This document shows positions 1-10,695 of a DNA stretch of 64,000 nucleotides, in pieces. This DNA comes from Sitta carolinensis (taxonomy: Eukaryota > Chordata > Aves > Passeriformes > Sittidae): NCBI GenBank assembly GCA_032173965.1, contig JAVUNC010000019.1, positions 8,122,501-8,186,500 of the forward strand. Reading direction: 5' to 3'. The translations under genes and the position numbers were made by a program. The notes beneath the pieces are model-generated. The model saw only the letters and a program-made list of their open reading frames with translations, made no database searches and was not told where the DNA came from. Positions within the stretch are counted from its first letter, which is position 1. Every line of letters starts with the position of its first letter.

Positions 1-900
1 CACAGGCTGCAGGGGAATTCCTCTGTCCTTGCCTTCTTCTCTTTTCCCTTCAGCATTTTGACCTCCAGGTAAAGTACCAGTGGCTGTGAGGTGTTTCTTA
101 ATGTAAGGCTCACTGAGGGCTGGGTTTGTGCTGATATCAAGACATATCAGATCTCTGAGCCTCCTCCTGTCCATTCAGCAAGTTTGGCAGAGCATCACAA
201 TTAGCCATGTAATTATAAACTTTGTATTTATAATATATGTGTTGTTATGCTCATGTGTGTAAGAGTATACATCTTGTGATCAAATGCAAAAGCCATTTAA
301 TAATCTGTAACAAACATACTTATTTGCATTCAGCCCACTCTTATCCCCCCGAAAATGCCCCCTGAAGCTGAGAGATGTTACCTATATATATCAAAATGTT
401 TTGATGCCAAATTTTTTAAACAGACTTGAATTAGAATTGTAAGCAAAAAAATTGTATTTCTGGTGGAAAGACACGATCATTAATCATGCTGTGTGCACAT
501 CTGTTCCTGAGTTAGTATCTGTTCAAGATGAAACAGTAATTATCTGTAGTGTAGGCATGTATTCATGTATAGACCTTTATATTCATATATTCATATTTTT
601 CATATATATGAAAAAAATATATTCATCTTTAGGTGTTTAACCTAAACTGACAGATTCAGGAATAACAGCAGTTTATACATGGAGGAGCCTTCTAAAGCTC
701 TGTAACTACTGGAAAATTGCTGTAAAGAGTTTCACACCTGCATTCTTACATGGCTGTACAATCATAATGAATGGCAATAGATGTATTTTGCGGTTCAAGG
801 AAGCATCTTTATTCTGGCAGTACTTAAGTGGGAGCTTGAGTTTGATGGGTTGAAGATTCACTGAAGTTACAGGGAATTAAAACTCTGCCTGATGTTATTC
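1..900. other. AT-rich non-coding stretch
   Basis: No gene is visible. The sequence is AT-rich with ATTCAT and TATA-type runs between about 555 and 625. Open frames here are short and have no recognisable domain. Apart from the small palindrome listed separately, I see nothing specific. Confidence 0.7.
596..615. repeat. Perfect 20-base AT palindrome
   Basis: The sequence tttttcatatatatgaaaaa equals its own reverse complement. It sits in a run of ATTCAT-like repeats. AT palindromes of this size arise often by chance or slippage, so no function is implied. Confidence 0.8.
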
Positions 901-1260
901 TTCTGCTCAAGTGCTGGCAGAGGCAGGGATTGCTTTACACATGTTGGAGTGCTCTCCTGAATCCTTGCCTCAAGGCCGCTGTGCAGAAGTGTATGTGAGC
1001 CCTTCTGCACAGCGGGACTGCAGGAGGGATAACAGCTGCCAGAGCTGCAGCTGGAGGGGTAGGTTTGCTCTGCACAGGCAAAAAATGCAAACAGGAAAAC
1101 CCCCAGTCCTTACTCCTTTGGATCTGCCACTGACCTGAAATGTGGGGTTGGTGGAGTAAGGGCTGGCAGATCTGGCTTGGAGGAGCTGGTGCAAGGTTTC
1201 TCACTCAGGGCTGTGACCTGCCAGCCCACTTTGCTCAGGAGCAACCCAGAACTTGCGGTC
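901..1260. other. Moderately GC-rich non-coding patch
   Basis: GC content is higher than in the flanks. Short overlapping open frames occur on both strands, the longest being 89 codons on the minus strand at 935-1204. They overlap each other in different frames and match nothing I recognise. The patch holds a strong short hairpin, listed separately. Confidence 0.5.
976..1015. repeat. Inverted repeat, 14-bp perfect stem, 12-base loop
   Basis: The left arm ccgctgtgcagaag (976-989) is the exact reverse complement of the right arm cttctgcacagcgg (1002-1015). The loop is 990-1001. A second short pairing, ctcctg at about 954-959 with caggag at about 1020-1025, could extend the hairpin across an internal loop. 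The stem is GC-rich and includes one CpG per arm. It could be an RNA hairpin or a chance or mutational palindrome. Confidence 0.8.
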
Positions 1261-1655
1261 ATTGTAGACCCAGTTTAGGCCAGTTATTTTAATTTACTAG
1301 CTTTCCTTCTCTTTCCCCATTTATTAACCTTAACTTGCCTTTTTACAGTTCCTCAGAGAAGTGGTGCCAATGGAATACTCCTGTGTAGAAAAAATAGCTT
1401 CTGAGATACAGAACACAGCTAATTACAGTGCTACAATTAGCTGAATGCCCTTAACAGAGTCCAAGGGGGGGAAACATAGTGCAGCATCTGCTGTAACATA
1501 TGCTTTTCTAGTTTCCAGAAGATAACAGTGAGCATGTAGGCTGCCATGGACTGTGCTTTCTGCCTGAAAAGCAGAGCAGCCTGCAGATGCTCCAGTATTT
1601 CTTCTACCAAGACTCTGCTAGAAACGTCTCCATTCATCTGTCAGGAGGAATTATG
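1261..1655. other. Non-coding stretch
   Basis: There is no gene, repeat or motif I can support here. Short open frames of 60 to 70 codons on both strands look like chance. Confidence 0.6.
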
Positions 1656-1701
1656 TTTTTTTTTTTTTTTTTTTTTTTGTTTTTTTTTTTTGTTTTTTTG
1701 G

Positions 1702-1728
<27 letters not shown>
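1656..1728. repeat. Interrupted poly-T tract
   Basis: This is a 73-base T tract broken by four G residues: T23, G, T12, G, T7, GG, T27. It could be the poly(A) tail of an old minus-strand retroposon, but I recognise no retroposon body on its right side. Open frames through it encode only poly-phenylalanine and are artefacts. Confidence 0.95.
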
Positions 1729-1733
<5 letters not shown>

Positions 1734-2837
1734 AGTCTCCTACATGCAGACAGACTTATAAAGATGCAATGGTGATTCAGATCCCATCGTTCCTGAGTGC
1801 ACACTTCATCCTACGGGCAGGTATCACACCAAGAGCAGCACAGAGGTAACAGGCAGCATGGCACATCACTGGAGTTTGTGCTCACTGCCTTCTGTGTGTG
1901 TTTTTTTTTTTATTTTTCACTGTGATACTGGATAGATGAAGTGCTTTTCTGTGTACTGTTTAGTGAACTAGACCTAAAGTGGCTCGTTATTTTCTGTCTT
2001 ATAGATTAACTTGGCCAGAATAGTTGATATAGCCCTGCTAATGTACTGCTCAATGTGCTGAGTTGTGTTAATTACTGTTGAATTAGGGCTGACAATGATT
2101 GAGCCAGCTTAGTCAAGTACTGCTTCAAATTTAATGCAAACCTTCAGATCCTTACCATTGCTTGAGTTTTTTATCAAATTTTTAACATTTCACTGTCTTT
2201 TGCTTTAACCTGGCCCAGAACTACAAAAAGAAACGTGTTTGTAAAGGTGCTGTTAAAAGTATGTCACTACAGCTACAAAGCAGCCAGTAGTAACTTTGGA
2301 CCACATCCATCCTCCTGAGTACTGATTAATAGGGGAGTTTACAGAAAGTGGGGCTCTGCTATTTAGCCAATTACTTAATGACCAACTCTTTCTTCACAGT
2401 TTGTCTGGCAGCATTGAGCTGTGATTTGTGGCAATTCCTGACCAAAAGAATACTGAAGTTTTGGGAAGGGCTTTGGCCAGGGTATATAAATTTACCTCCA
2501 GTGAAGGCCAGAGGAAGGATGCTGAGAGAGAAAGAAGCCTGTGGCTAGTCTGTAAGGAGTTGTAAAATAACCTGAATCTGGTCAGGTCTCTGTTCAATTG
2601 TTACTGTGCCTCAGGACTTCACTGCGTGTGCTTTCAGTGCAGAGCAAGAGCTGTTGGTTCTTCATGACCACGATGACAGGATTAGTGCTGTGTCTTCATG
2701 AATTAGAGCACTGTGACCATTTCGTGGGTGTTCTGTATCCTTATGTGGAGGCTGTGAGTGCCCTGGGGAGTCAACCCTGGGCTCTCAGCAGTGGGAACAG
2801 CTCTGCACTGGGGGGTAAATTAGCAGGGTCAGGGGAG
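1729..2837. other. Non-coding stretch
   Basis: The sequence is ordinary AT-rich DNA with no supported gene. A TATATAAA string at 2483-2490 has no other promoter context. A short T-rich run lies near 1899-1918. Confidence 0.6.
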
Positions 2838-2955
2838 TGGGATTTCTCACACTTGGGTTCTAGTATTAATTCTCTGACTGACCCATCACTTAAGCCTGGC
2901 TTATCTGTAACTGTGTGTGAGCTAACTTACAGGTGTTAAGTGAGGTCAGTGAGGT
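2838..2955 (+). mobile_element. Probable MIR-type SINE relic
   Basis: The order of phrases follows the core of mammalian-wide interspersed repeats as I remember it. It runs from a 'cttgggttctagtattaattctctgac' equivalent, through 'cccatcacttaagcctggct' and 'tatctgtaact', to 'taacttacaggtgttaagtgagg'. The match is degraded and no target duplication is visible. MIR relics are ancient and occur in bird genomes at low density. An L2 or L3 LINE tail is the alternative. Confidence 0.5.
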
Positions 2956-3520
2956 CCTTGTCTGCACCTGAGTGCCTGACAGGGGCACTGAGTGGAAAAG
3001 GCAGGATGTGAATTCACACAGGTACAGTTACACAGCAAAACCTAAAGGCTGGGTAAGCTTTGAAGTAGGATGAGTTGTAAGCTTTATTCACTAGATGACA
3101 ACCCCCCTGGTCTCTGATCCTGTAATCCATGTGTCAGTTTGATGATAAATCCAATAATTAAGTGCAGCGTAGTCATACAGTCCCTCTTCCTAAGATTTTC
3201 TTTCACCTTTTTATTATTTTTTTTGTCTGATATCTCAAAATGTCAAAAGAGGGTGGTACAGCCTTTTGCAAGGAGGTCTGAGCCTAATTCCTCTGTCACT
3301 TTTAGCACATATTATGCATTGAATTAAAGACTATTTTAAGATAAATTAAAGCCGTCGTGAGAAATGGAGGGAGTCCTGCTCTTCTGTGTTGTATTTGTTG
3401 CTTACCCTGTTGAATTCAGGAAGAAGGCGTTATTGAAGACATAGAAGCTGTCTCTGTATCAGGAGCTTAAAAACACTCTAAAGGAAACAAAATCTGTTGT
3501 GCTTGGCTACTGTAATTTAA
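2956..3520. other. Non-coding stretch
   Basis: No supported gene is present. The phrase 'gagcctaattcctctgtcac' near 3269-3300 faintly resembles the end of the MITE-like family listed elsewhere, but it is too short to call. Confidence 0.55.
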
Positions 3521-3610
3521 GAGCCAAATTCTGCTCATGTTTGTAATGGCATAAATTTGAATTTGATTGAACTCTGGATTAACATTGCTGCAAATGAGAC
3601 CAAAATGTGA
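3521..3610. mobile_element. Degraded MITE-like element, copy 1
   Basis: It starts with gagccaaattctgctcatgt, continues with a 'gtaatggcataaat' segment, and reaches 'aactctggattaacattgct' and 'gcaaatgaga'. This is the layout I recall for an ancient palindromic element of reptile and bird genomes (GGGCCAAATTCTGCTC end, 'gtgtaaat' internal motif, mirrored far end). The identification is from memory and the copy is heavily diverged. The right terminal inverted repeat is weak. Confidence 0.4.
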
Positions 3611-3834
3611 TTTCCAGAGTTCAGGAGGTAAGGAGGAGTTTTGCACCCAACCTTGTTAATCTTACATATGTAAGCTCCTTGCTGTGGCATGTCACCTTGG
3701 ACAAAAATACCTGTGGCACATTTGATCTCTTTTTAATGGTCCTAGTCGGAATGGGTATTTTTTATTCTATCAGTAGATGTGGCCAGATTGGTAAAATTCC
3801 ACTCTGCCATTCTCATGATATTTGTATACAGAGT

Positions 3835-3856
3835 AAAAAAAAAAAAAAAAAAAAAA
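3835..3856. repeat. Poly-A tract, 22 bases
   Basis: An uninterrupted A22 run. It could be the tail of a plus-strand retroposon, but no retroposon body is recognisable to its left. Confidence 0.95.
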
Positions 3857-5990
3857 TATGGCACGTTGCCTAGATCCTGAGATTTTGGTTCAAGTATTTC
3901 ATGGACTTTCAAGTTCAAAAGGGCTGCAATTACATCGAGTTTCAATTGCTACGTAAGGCTTGTGAGATTTGGACAGTGCAGAGATGGATAGGGGACAGTC
4001 TAAAAAGACTGCAGTGATTTCAATAATTAAATATTGGTTTAATAGTCAATAGAGGTTCATTAGATAAAAATAATAGTTTGTAAACTGTTGATAAAAAATC
4101 AGAAATGCCTGTGCTATATTGATCGAAGAAATATTTTTGTTTTAAAATAATGTGGAATGGTTTGGAAGGCAGTTAATACTCCTGTTTTTCCTGGGAGTTC
4201 ATTAAAGTAGAAGTTCTTGAGTTAGACAAAGGTATGTAGACTTAGAAGGGAGAATAATTCCAAGTCTTGGTGTTCATTTCAAAAAGTAGTTGTGTTATCC
4301 ATCTTCAGCTTGTTCTCTTTCTCACCTCTTTCACTGACATCCAAGAGGGTTACATTATTTCAAGGTCAATATTTCCAAGGGTGATCCTCTCCAAGGGTGC
4401 AGGACCTTGTGTAATTTGCCATCAGTCAGAAAATGCATTAATAATGATAAAGCATGTAGGAATGATTTCTGCTTGCCCTTATATAACTTACAAAGCATGC
4501 AGCTCTTTTTTCCCCAACTCAATGTCAAATTAATGGAGTCTGTCAGCTGTTTAGGTAATGAGCTAGAGCAGATATTATATTTTTGGAGATGTGTGTGTGT
4601 TGCATTGTCAGGCCAGAATCCAGAAAGATTAATGCTTCCAACCATCTTGACAACCAGATTATCTCTCTGAATATGCAGTGCCCAGTAACCCTAAAGAGAG
4701 ACTGTTTTATAAAACCTTTTAATGATTGCTGGCAGAAATTCAAGAAAAAGACATTTTGATTTACACCAACATGAAGTGAGATTGGAATCAAGATCTAAAT
4801 GATAGGCACTTTTAGTTTACTTGTGATTAGCCTCATATGCCTCTTTTTTCCCCTGTTCATTTATTTCTTGTTTTCTTTTCAGTATGATGTTTCACTGGTG
4901 TGGATAAGGAGTTAGCATAATGCCTGGGAACAGCCCCAGATGATGACTGACCCCAGATCTTTCATTTTCTACCTGGGCTTAGCTGTGATGTGTTTTCACA
5001 GAAGTCAAGAGTATCACCTGAGGTTGAAGAGCTGATACCAAAATTCTCTGCCTACCTATTACCTATCCACCCACTGCAGCAGCAGCACCCATCTCCAAGG
5101 TTTGCTCTGTAAGCTTCTTGTAAAGCCCATGGAAGGAATGAGACCCCTCCAAAAAAGCAATCCCCAGTCATGCAAACTGTATAAAGAGCCATTCAGAGTA
5201 AGGCAGGGAGCTCTGGGCAGAGGCACAGATATGAAGCCCAGCTCACCCTGGGGCTGGGTTCCTGGAGGCAAATGGCTGCATCCATTCAGGATGCAGAGCT
5301 GCAAAGCACTACACCTATCATTTGGGAGGAGGAAATCCTTGCAAACTCATCCTTGGCTTTTAAAGAGCTTCCACAAAAGGCAGAAATGCTGCTGCCTGGA
5401 AGGGAGAAGGAGCCTTTCCTGCTCAAAGGTGACTTGGATTTGTGCCTCCCATCATCTAGATGAGTGGTGCAGCTCTTGGTTGGGGCTTGAGTACCAGCAA
5501 GATGCTGCCTGAACTAAAGGAAGGTAAGAGGTAGATTTTCTTCTGTTTTATAGTTTACTATAACTTTTGCTTGCTTTTCTTTTGTTTTTTTCTCTACAAT
5601 TCTCTACAATTCAATTTTGTCTTCAATTTCTGATTCAGATTAGCTGAGAGATCTTTGCTACTGTGGCTTTATTTTGTTTCTCTATTATATATTATTATTG
5701 TTAATGTCCTTCTGAGCTGTGTGCTCTACCAGCTATCTCTGGAATTTCTTGACTTCTCATCAGGACACACTCTTGTTCTCCCACTGAGCTTAGCTCACTG
5801 TTGATAAAAGGAAGTGTTTTGTCAGACTCACCAGGGCCAGTCTTGTTTGAGTAGCAGCCAGAGGAGACTAAAATGGAGTCCTCAGGTGGTGGCTGACATC
5901 ACCAAAGCCCAGTGAAGTGGGGAAGGGCCACAGATGACATCTTAGTATAGTGCTTCTGATTATTTCCTTGTTTGGATTTGGAGTAATTGT
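3857..5990. other. Non-coding stretch
   Basis: AT-rich DNA with no supported exon or transposon. A small direct duplication, ctctacaatt twice, lies near 5592-5611. The longest open frame (5102-5512, plus, 136 codons) has frames on the opposite strand over the same bases and no recognisable domain, so I treat it as chance. Confidence 0.6.
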
Positions 5991-6950
5991 CTACTTTTAT
6001 ATGTTAATTTGGGATGTCCCTCTGCCCTTCTTGGGCTGTGTTCTCCCATGTACAACCTCTCAGCAGCACATTTCCTGATGTGCTTCAGATCCTGTCCCTT
6101 GGCCTCCTCTGGGTTGTAAGAGCCTCCTGCTCCCCCCAAAGGCATTTGGGCCAGCCAAGCAAGCCTTGGCACACTGCAGCCCTCTCAGTCCCACTGCCCT
6201 GGCCCTGCCAGCACAAGGTGCCCAGAGGAGCAGCTCCCTGAGGCCCATGGAGCTCTCCCTCTATGTTCATTGTCTGGCTAGCAGGCACTGCTACCCTGAG
6301 ACATATAGGGGATTTCTTCTCTCTGTTTCCAGCTCCCACACAGCATCCTTTCCTACTCCTTTCCGTGCTAGTTTGCTCTGCTCATGCTCTCCCACCTCCC
6401 CACACCAGCCCAAGAAGCCGAAGGCACTGCCAGCCGTGGGTTTGGTGCTGCCCTGCCGTGCCTCTTGCTGGCTCCCCCGGGCACAGACGAAGCCTGTGTG
6501 TGAAGTGGAGCTGGAAAGAGCTCTGCCTTAGGCAGCCAGCAGCTGCTGTGTGCCCAGATCACACAGCAAGCACCCTTTGGCTCAACTCTCCTGTCTCCAC
6601 CTCGTTCCTTTTGGCTCAGAATGAGTGTGGGATTGTGTGCATGGCTGCCAGAGTAGAGTGTTTTCCAGATAAAATGAAGCAGAAGAATATGGGTGGGATA
6701 AGTATCAGAAAGATGTTTCATGGGTCTGCTCCTTCTTTCCCTTTTCTTTCTCAGTATGCCATGTGCCTTTCCCAAGGGCAGGCTGGCCACAGGAACCTGA
6801 TCCCTCTTTGCTGTCATGAGGGCACTCCTTGGTGTGGCTGCCGAGAATGGGGCCAGGTTGTATCAGTGTGGGATGTCAGCTGCTTTAAGCCTCCACTTCA
6901 GCTGCCTTGGGGTCAAATGAATGGGAGCAGGGTGCACTTGTTGTGAGTTC
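5991..6950. other. GC-rich non-coding patch with the longest open frame
   Basis: This patch is clearly richer in GC than its surroundings. It contains the longest open frame in the window (6263-6946, plus, 227 codons) and a 149-codon frame on the other strand (6368-6817). Both owe their length to a shortage of TAA and TAG in GC-rich DNA. The translations are rich in Pro, Ser, Cys and Trp in no order that suggests a fold. No Kozak context or splice pattern stands out. A lncRNA exon is possible but not shown. Confidence 0.5.
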
Positions 6951-8237
6951 ATGTGTAATTGCTGCAGCTCCAGGGTTGAAATCTGTTCAGCACATCTCTT
7001 GGTTGTGAAAAATGTAGAGGTCAAGATAGTCCCTTTTCACACCTTTCCCCGTTACTTTTTGACATGTGTCTTATTTAGATGAGCAACTGAGAAACTTTAA
7101 AAAGGTTAGCAAATATACTCTTAAAAAAATAAAAAAAGGTTTTGTGCTTTGATCTTTATTAAATAAATATTTAATTGATTACCAAATCCTAAAAGTTGGA
7201 GGAAGCTTCAACGCTCCTTATGTATCCAGGAAACCTTTGTACAGTTTTATGTTTTGCTAAGGGGCACAGAATAAAAAAAAAGCAAGCATTTTAATTTATG
7301 ATAAATAAAAACCAAAGGAGATGATTGATTTTTAATTCTATACTTTTAAAATTTGTAAGCATGTGTGAAGAATGAAGTACTTGTAACAAAAATAAGCTAT
7401 TTGTTCTTTTCAATTTTGTCTCTGATGTCTGGGATACCTTTCAGTTATTGAAATTGCATGGGTGTGAGCAATCTCATGAAAAGCAAGTTGATCACATTCA
7501 TAGGACTGAAGTTAGTTGTATGCATTAATGAATAGTGAAGGTACAGCTACTTGTTGGATCCTCTTATCCTGAAAAGGTCTGCTAAAGAGGTGAATACTTG
7601 CTGAAGCTGCCATGGGAGGCAGGTGTATATTCCATCTTCCACCTCCCCAGATGAAGCACTGAAACCCAACTTTTAAAACCCAGTCCATTTGTTTACACGT
7701 TGCTCCAAGTTCATGTAGTTGTGACAGGGTGGAATTTGTCCCAGGGTGTATATCAGTCTTTAGATATGAATTTACTTCTGTATAGTAACTGATGCAACTT
7801 AGGTGTGCAAAAGAAACCTGAATTATGGATGCTCCAGGAAGCTGCCCTTTGGGCAGACACATTTTTGAGAGAGCACTGGTTTAATAAACCGGCTTGGTGC
7901 CAACCCAGATTTAACCAGATTGTCCTCATGCCAAAGGCAAGGCAGATGGCTTGTGAGAAATGGCTTGGTGAGTGGAAAAGAACAGCAGGGAGTTTTCACT
8001 GGTTTGGAAAGGCTCAGTCTTGATTCAGAAATTGTGTTCCAGAAGAAAAGCACAAGATGGTTGGGAGATGAAGATAGGTCTGAGGCTCTCATCTCCCCTC
8101 TGCCCCTGGCTTGGGATGTCATGGGAGACCTGCACCTCAGCACAGGGGGTTCAAATGTGGCACTATTTCACTTGTTCCACAAACCAGAAGTGCAAAGGGA
8201 AGATCCCTCTGTCACCTCACAGACTAGGCAGACCTTA
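6951..8237. other. AT-rich non-coding stretch
   Basis: Between about 7080 and 7400 the sequence is strongly AT-rich with TTAAATAAATATTTAATTG-like runs. No gene or transposon is recognised. Confidence 0.6.
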
Positions 8238-8413
8238 CCTGATCCATTTCCCTGAGGACCTTTTCATGGAGGAGCACTGTTAGTGTGGAGGGCGAGTCCT
8301 TGCAGAGGGCAGTACGGCCGGGTCTGGGGGATGACTGGAGCGTGGAACTCCTTGTGCATCCAGTCATGGGCTGACCGAATGAAGAGCGTGGGGAGGCACA
8401 GCTCATTGTCACT
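8238..8413 (-). other. Exon-like open frame between splice-like sites
   Basis: Read on the minus strand, a pyrimidine-rich run ends in 'gcttttgacttcag' just before 8413. A good donor, ATGGATCAG|GTAAGG, follows at 8238. One frame is open from acceptor to donor (about 58 codons). A second frame carries a 71-codon open frame from an ATG at 8479 to a stop at about 8264. Its first 20 residues (MGFQKIFLFHILLGLTPSAF) look like a signal peptide. The two readings exclude each other. I do not recognise either protein. Local GC and CpG content is higher than the flanks. It may be a real exon, a lncRNA exon, a decayed exon or chance. Confidence 0.25.
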
Positions 8414-8479
8414 GAAGTCAAAAGCACTTGGTGTCAGGCCAAGAAGAATATGAAACAGAAAAATCTTTTGAAATCCCAT

Positions 8480-8814
8480 AACAGTTATAGTCCGTCCGAA
8501 TGAAAATTAGCTCCAAGTTCAATCCTTAATTACCCCTGCTCTTTCTTTGCTCATTAACACTAAAGCTGTACACAGATGTACAGACTCAGCACTCACAAGA
8601 CTGAGTAGTGATTCCATTTCCATAGCTTAAACAAGTTGTTCCTGAAAACAGAGCTTCCCAGTGTGGATCTACCATTTCCACGATGCTGTTGGGATAAATC
8701 CAACATCATCAATACCTAAATAGATGGGAAATCAGTAACAAACTTTCACATAGTTCTTTTATATTTAGCACTTCCCAGTCCTTCAAGCATTCCACTTCAC
8801 AGGCCAGTGTTACT
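8480..8814. other. Non-coding stretch
   Basis: No gene, repeat or motif that I can support. Confidence 0.55.
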
Positions 8815-8945
8815 GAAAGTTAAGAGCTGAGGAATCTGGAATCCAACTCGCTCATCAACAGCACATGAGGAGTTCAAGTTATATATTAATACCTGTTGTC
8901 CTTATTTTACAGGGGGTAAATAGAGATTTCTGTGTGAGCTGGTAC
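8815..8945 (-). mobile_element. Possible MIR-type SINE relic, reverse
   Basis: The phrases 'atattaatacctgttgtcct', 'tattttacagggggtaaata' and a preceding 'ggaatccaactcgctcatca' fit loosely with a reversed MIR core (state of the art consensus: a run like 'attatccccattttacagatgagg'). The match is weak and could be coincidence. Confidence 0.3.
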
Positions 8946-9699
8946 TTTGGGTGCTCAGCTCTGCTGCTGCAGTTTCAGATGTGATGCAACAAGGAACACA
9001 TCCACAGCTGGATCTGCTGCAGCCTATTCAAGTCTCCAGAGTAGCCCATTGATTCATCTGGCTCTCACATCCTTAATTTCCCAGGTTGTTTTTTGTATTA
9101 AGAACCTGGTGTTTAGATATCTCTAATAATTTCCTGCCCAATAGGCCAGGAACTTGAATCCCTACTCGAGGACATTGATATTTGTGTTTCTGCACAGGAG
9201 AAACGTCCACTGATGCAAAGGAAACTTGCCCGAATAAGTGAAAGGATCAACCAACTCTGTTTGTCTACAGTGCTAGTTGCTTACAAACTCTCCTGTGTCT
9301 GTACATCTGCACATTCTGTAAGGACTAATTCTGCACCTCAGCAGCCTCAGTGAGTCTTCTTCATGCCTTCCACAGAAATACTTCAGTTAAACCACAAGTG
9401 AGATCACTCCTATATGCTGTGTGATGTTGTGTTACTACTCTTGCAGTGACGAAAACACAACTTGGTGATCTTGAGATAACATTTATGATGTATATAAGTT
9501 TAAATGCATCTAAATCCATTCTATTTTCTGCTGCAAGGTAGTTGTGCTTTTTTTTTTTTTGTCTCCTTGACTTGATTTTTTTCCTTTTGTTTTCAGACCT
9601 TGTCATAATATAAAAGTTGCAAGTGAAGGCACAAGTTTTACAGCTTTGTCTTTTCAGATTATTTTTTTGCATAGAGACCCCACAGTGTAATGTGCCTTA
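8946..9699. other. Non-coding stretch
   Basis: No supported gene. A T11 tract lies at about 9550-9560. The minus-strand 103-codon frame at 9361-9672 is lysine-rich because it reads through T-rich DNA on the plus strand, and is treated as chance. Confidence 0.55.
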
Positions 9700-9990
9700 A
9701 TTAACAGAAAGCAAGAATGGATTGCATAAATTCCCAGTGAATATTGTCTTAGCAAATTAAATCTGATTTAATGCTTTAAGCTGAAGACATATTTGCATAG
9801 CTAATGAAACTGATTAACTTGGAATTAATTTGCAATGTTTAGTCATAAGGCTTAAAAGTAAAGTGATGTTAGTAATGTGTTGATTATTATTAGTACTCAA
9901 GATAATCAGGCTTGCTGGATGATTAAATGTAAATACATTGTAAAAAAACAGTTCAGGTTAATAAACAATTTCTAATAGGAAAATGCCCTA
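9700..9990. promoter_or_regulatory. Candidate conserved regulatory element, homeodomain/POU-rich
   Basis: This AT-rich stretch has the composition of developmental enhancers rather than simple repeats. It contains a perfect POU octamer ATTTGCAT at 9791-9798. Several TTAAT/ATTAA homeodomain cores occur as well (for example tgattaacttggaattaatt at 9821-9840). There is no low-complexity slippage and no transposon resemblance. Conservation cannot be judged from one sequence, so this is inference. Confidence 0.3.
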
Positions 9991-10614
9991 TGATGATAAA
10001 GTGAAACGAAGGAGTGTTAATTGTACAAGTAGAAGTTAAGAAAGCTCGAGTTCCCTCTTGTCTGTTGGAAGTGGGTGAAAAGCTGCTTCTTTTCAGCTTC
10101 CCTGTGATTTGATAATGATTTCTTTGTGGTCTGTGTTACACTTGTGCCCAGGAACACTCAGTATGGGCCATGGACCTGACGTACCCGAGTGCTGTACAAA
10201 CAGATCTGGGTGAGCCCAGGGAAGGGTGGGCAGGACTAATGGGTGGAGGAGATGGTTTGTGTGCATGGGCACCAGGGACCTTGGTTTGCCAGAACCTTCT
10301 TTGCAGCTGTGATTTTTTTCTTCTTTGTTCAGCTTTGTAGGAAAGTTTTGGGATGGGGTTGCAAGGAGGACAGTGTAGAGGCTTTCAGAGAAGTATGGGA
10401 AAATCTCCCTTTAAGATAAGGTGTCTGTTGGACAAAACATGGAAATGCATGCTTAAAAATGAAGTGGTGGGTGTGCTAAGAGGTGGTACTGCTGACTTGT
10501 AAGGATGTAGAGGTTAGTCCCTTTGCATAAAATTGGCTATTTAAGTAGGAGCTTTTTCTGTGCTTTGAGTTTTTGTAGTGTGAGAGTCAGATCGGAGTTG
10601 ACCAGACAATTTCT
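9991..10614. other. Non-coding stretch
   Basis: No gene or transposon is recognised. The composition is mixed. Confidence 0.55.
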
Positions 10615-10695
10615 TCACTTGGTTACACTAATGTAAATACCAATTAAATGGATGTACAAATTTGTTTTCATACAGTTGTGAGCGGAATTTGGCCC
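10615..10695. mobile_element. Degraded MITE-like element, copy 2
   Basis: It contains 'ggttacactaatgtaaatac' and ends with 'gagcggaatttggcccag'. The GAATTTGGCCC end is the mirror image of the GCCAAATTC start of copy 1 at 3521, which supports a shared family with terminal inverted repeats. The 'gttacac..gtgtaaat' internal motif is also what I recall of this ancient amniote element. The left end is not clear. Confidence 0.45.

Noticed and set aside
1546..1775. Open frames encoding long phenylalanine runs
   Set aside because: They are produced by the poly-T tract at 1656-1728.
5102..5512. 136-codon open frame, plus strand
   Set aside because: It shares its bases with frames in other phases and on the other strand, and resembles no known family.
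6263..6946. Longest open frame in the window, 227 codons, plus strand
   Set aside because: It lies in GC-rich sequence where stops are rare, a long frame exists on the other strand too, and the translation shows no domain, signal or repeat pattern.
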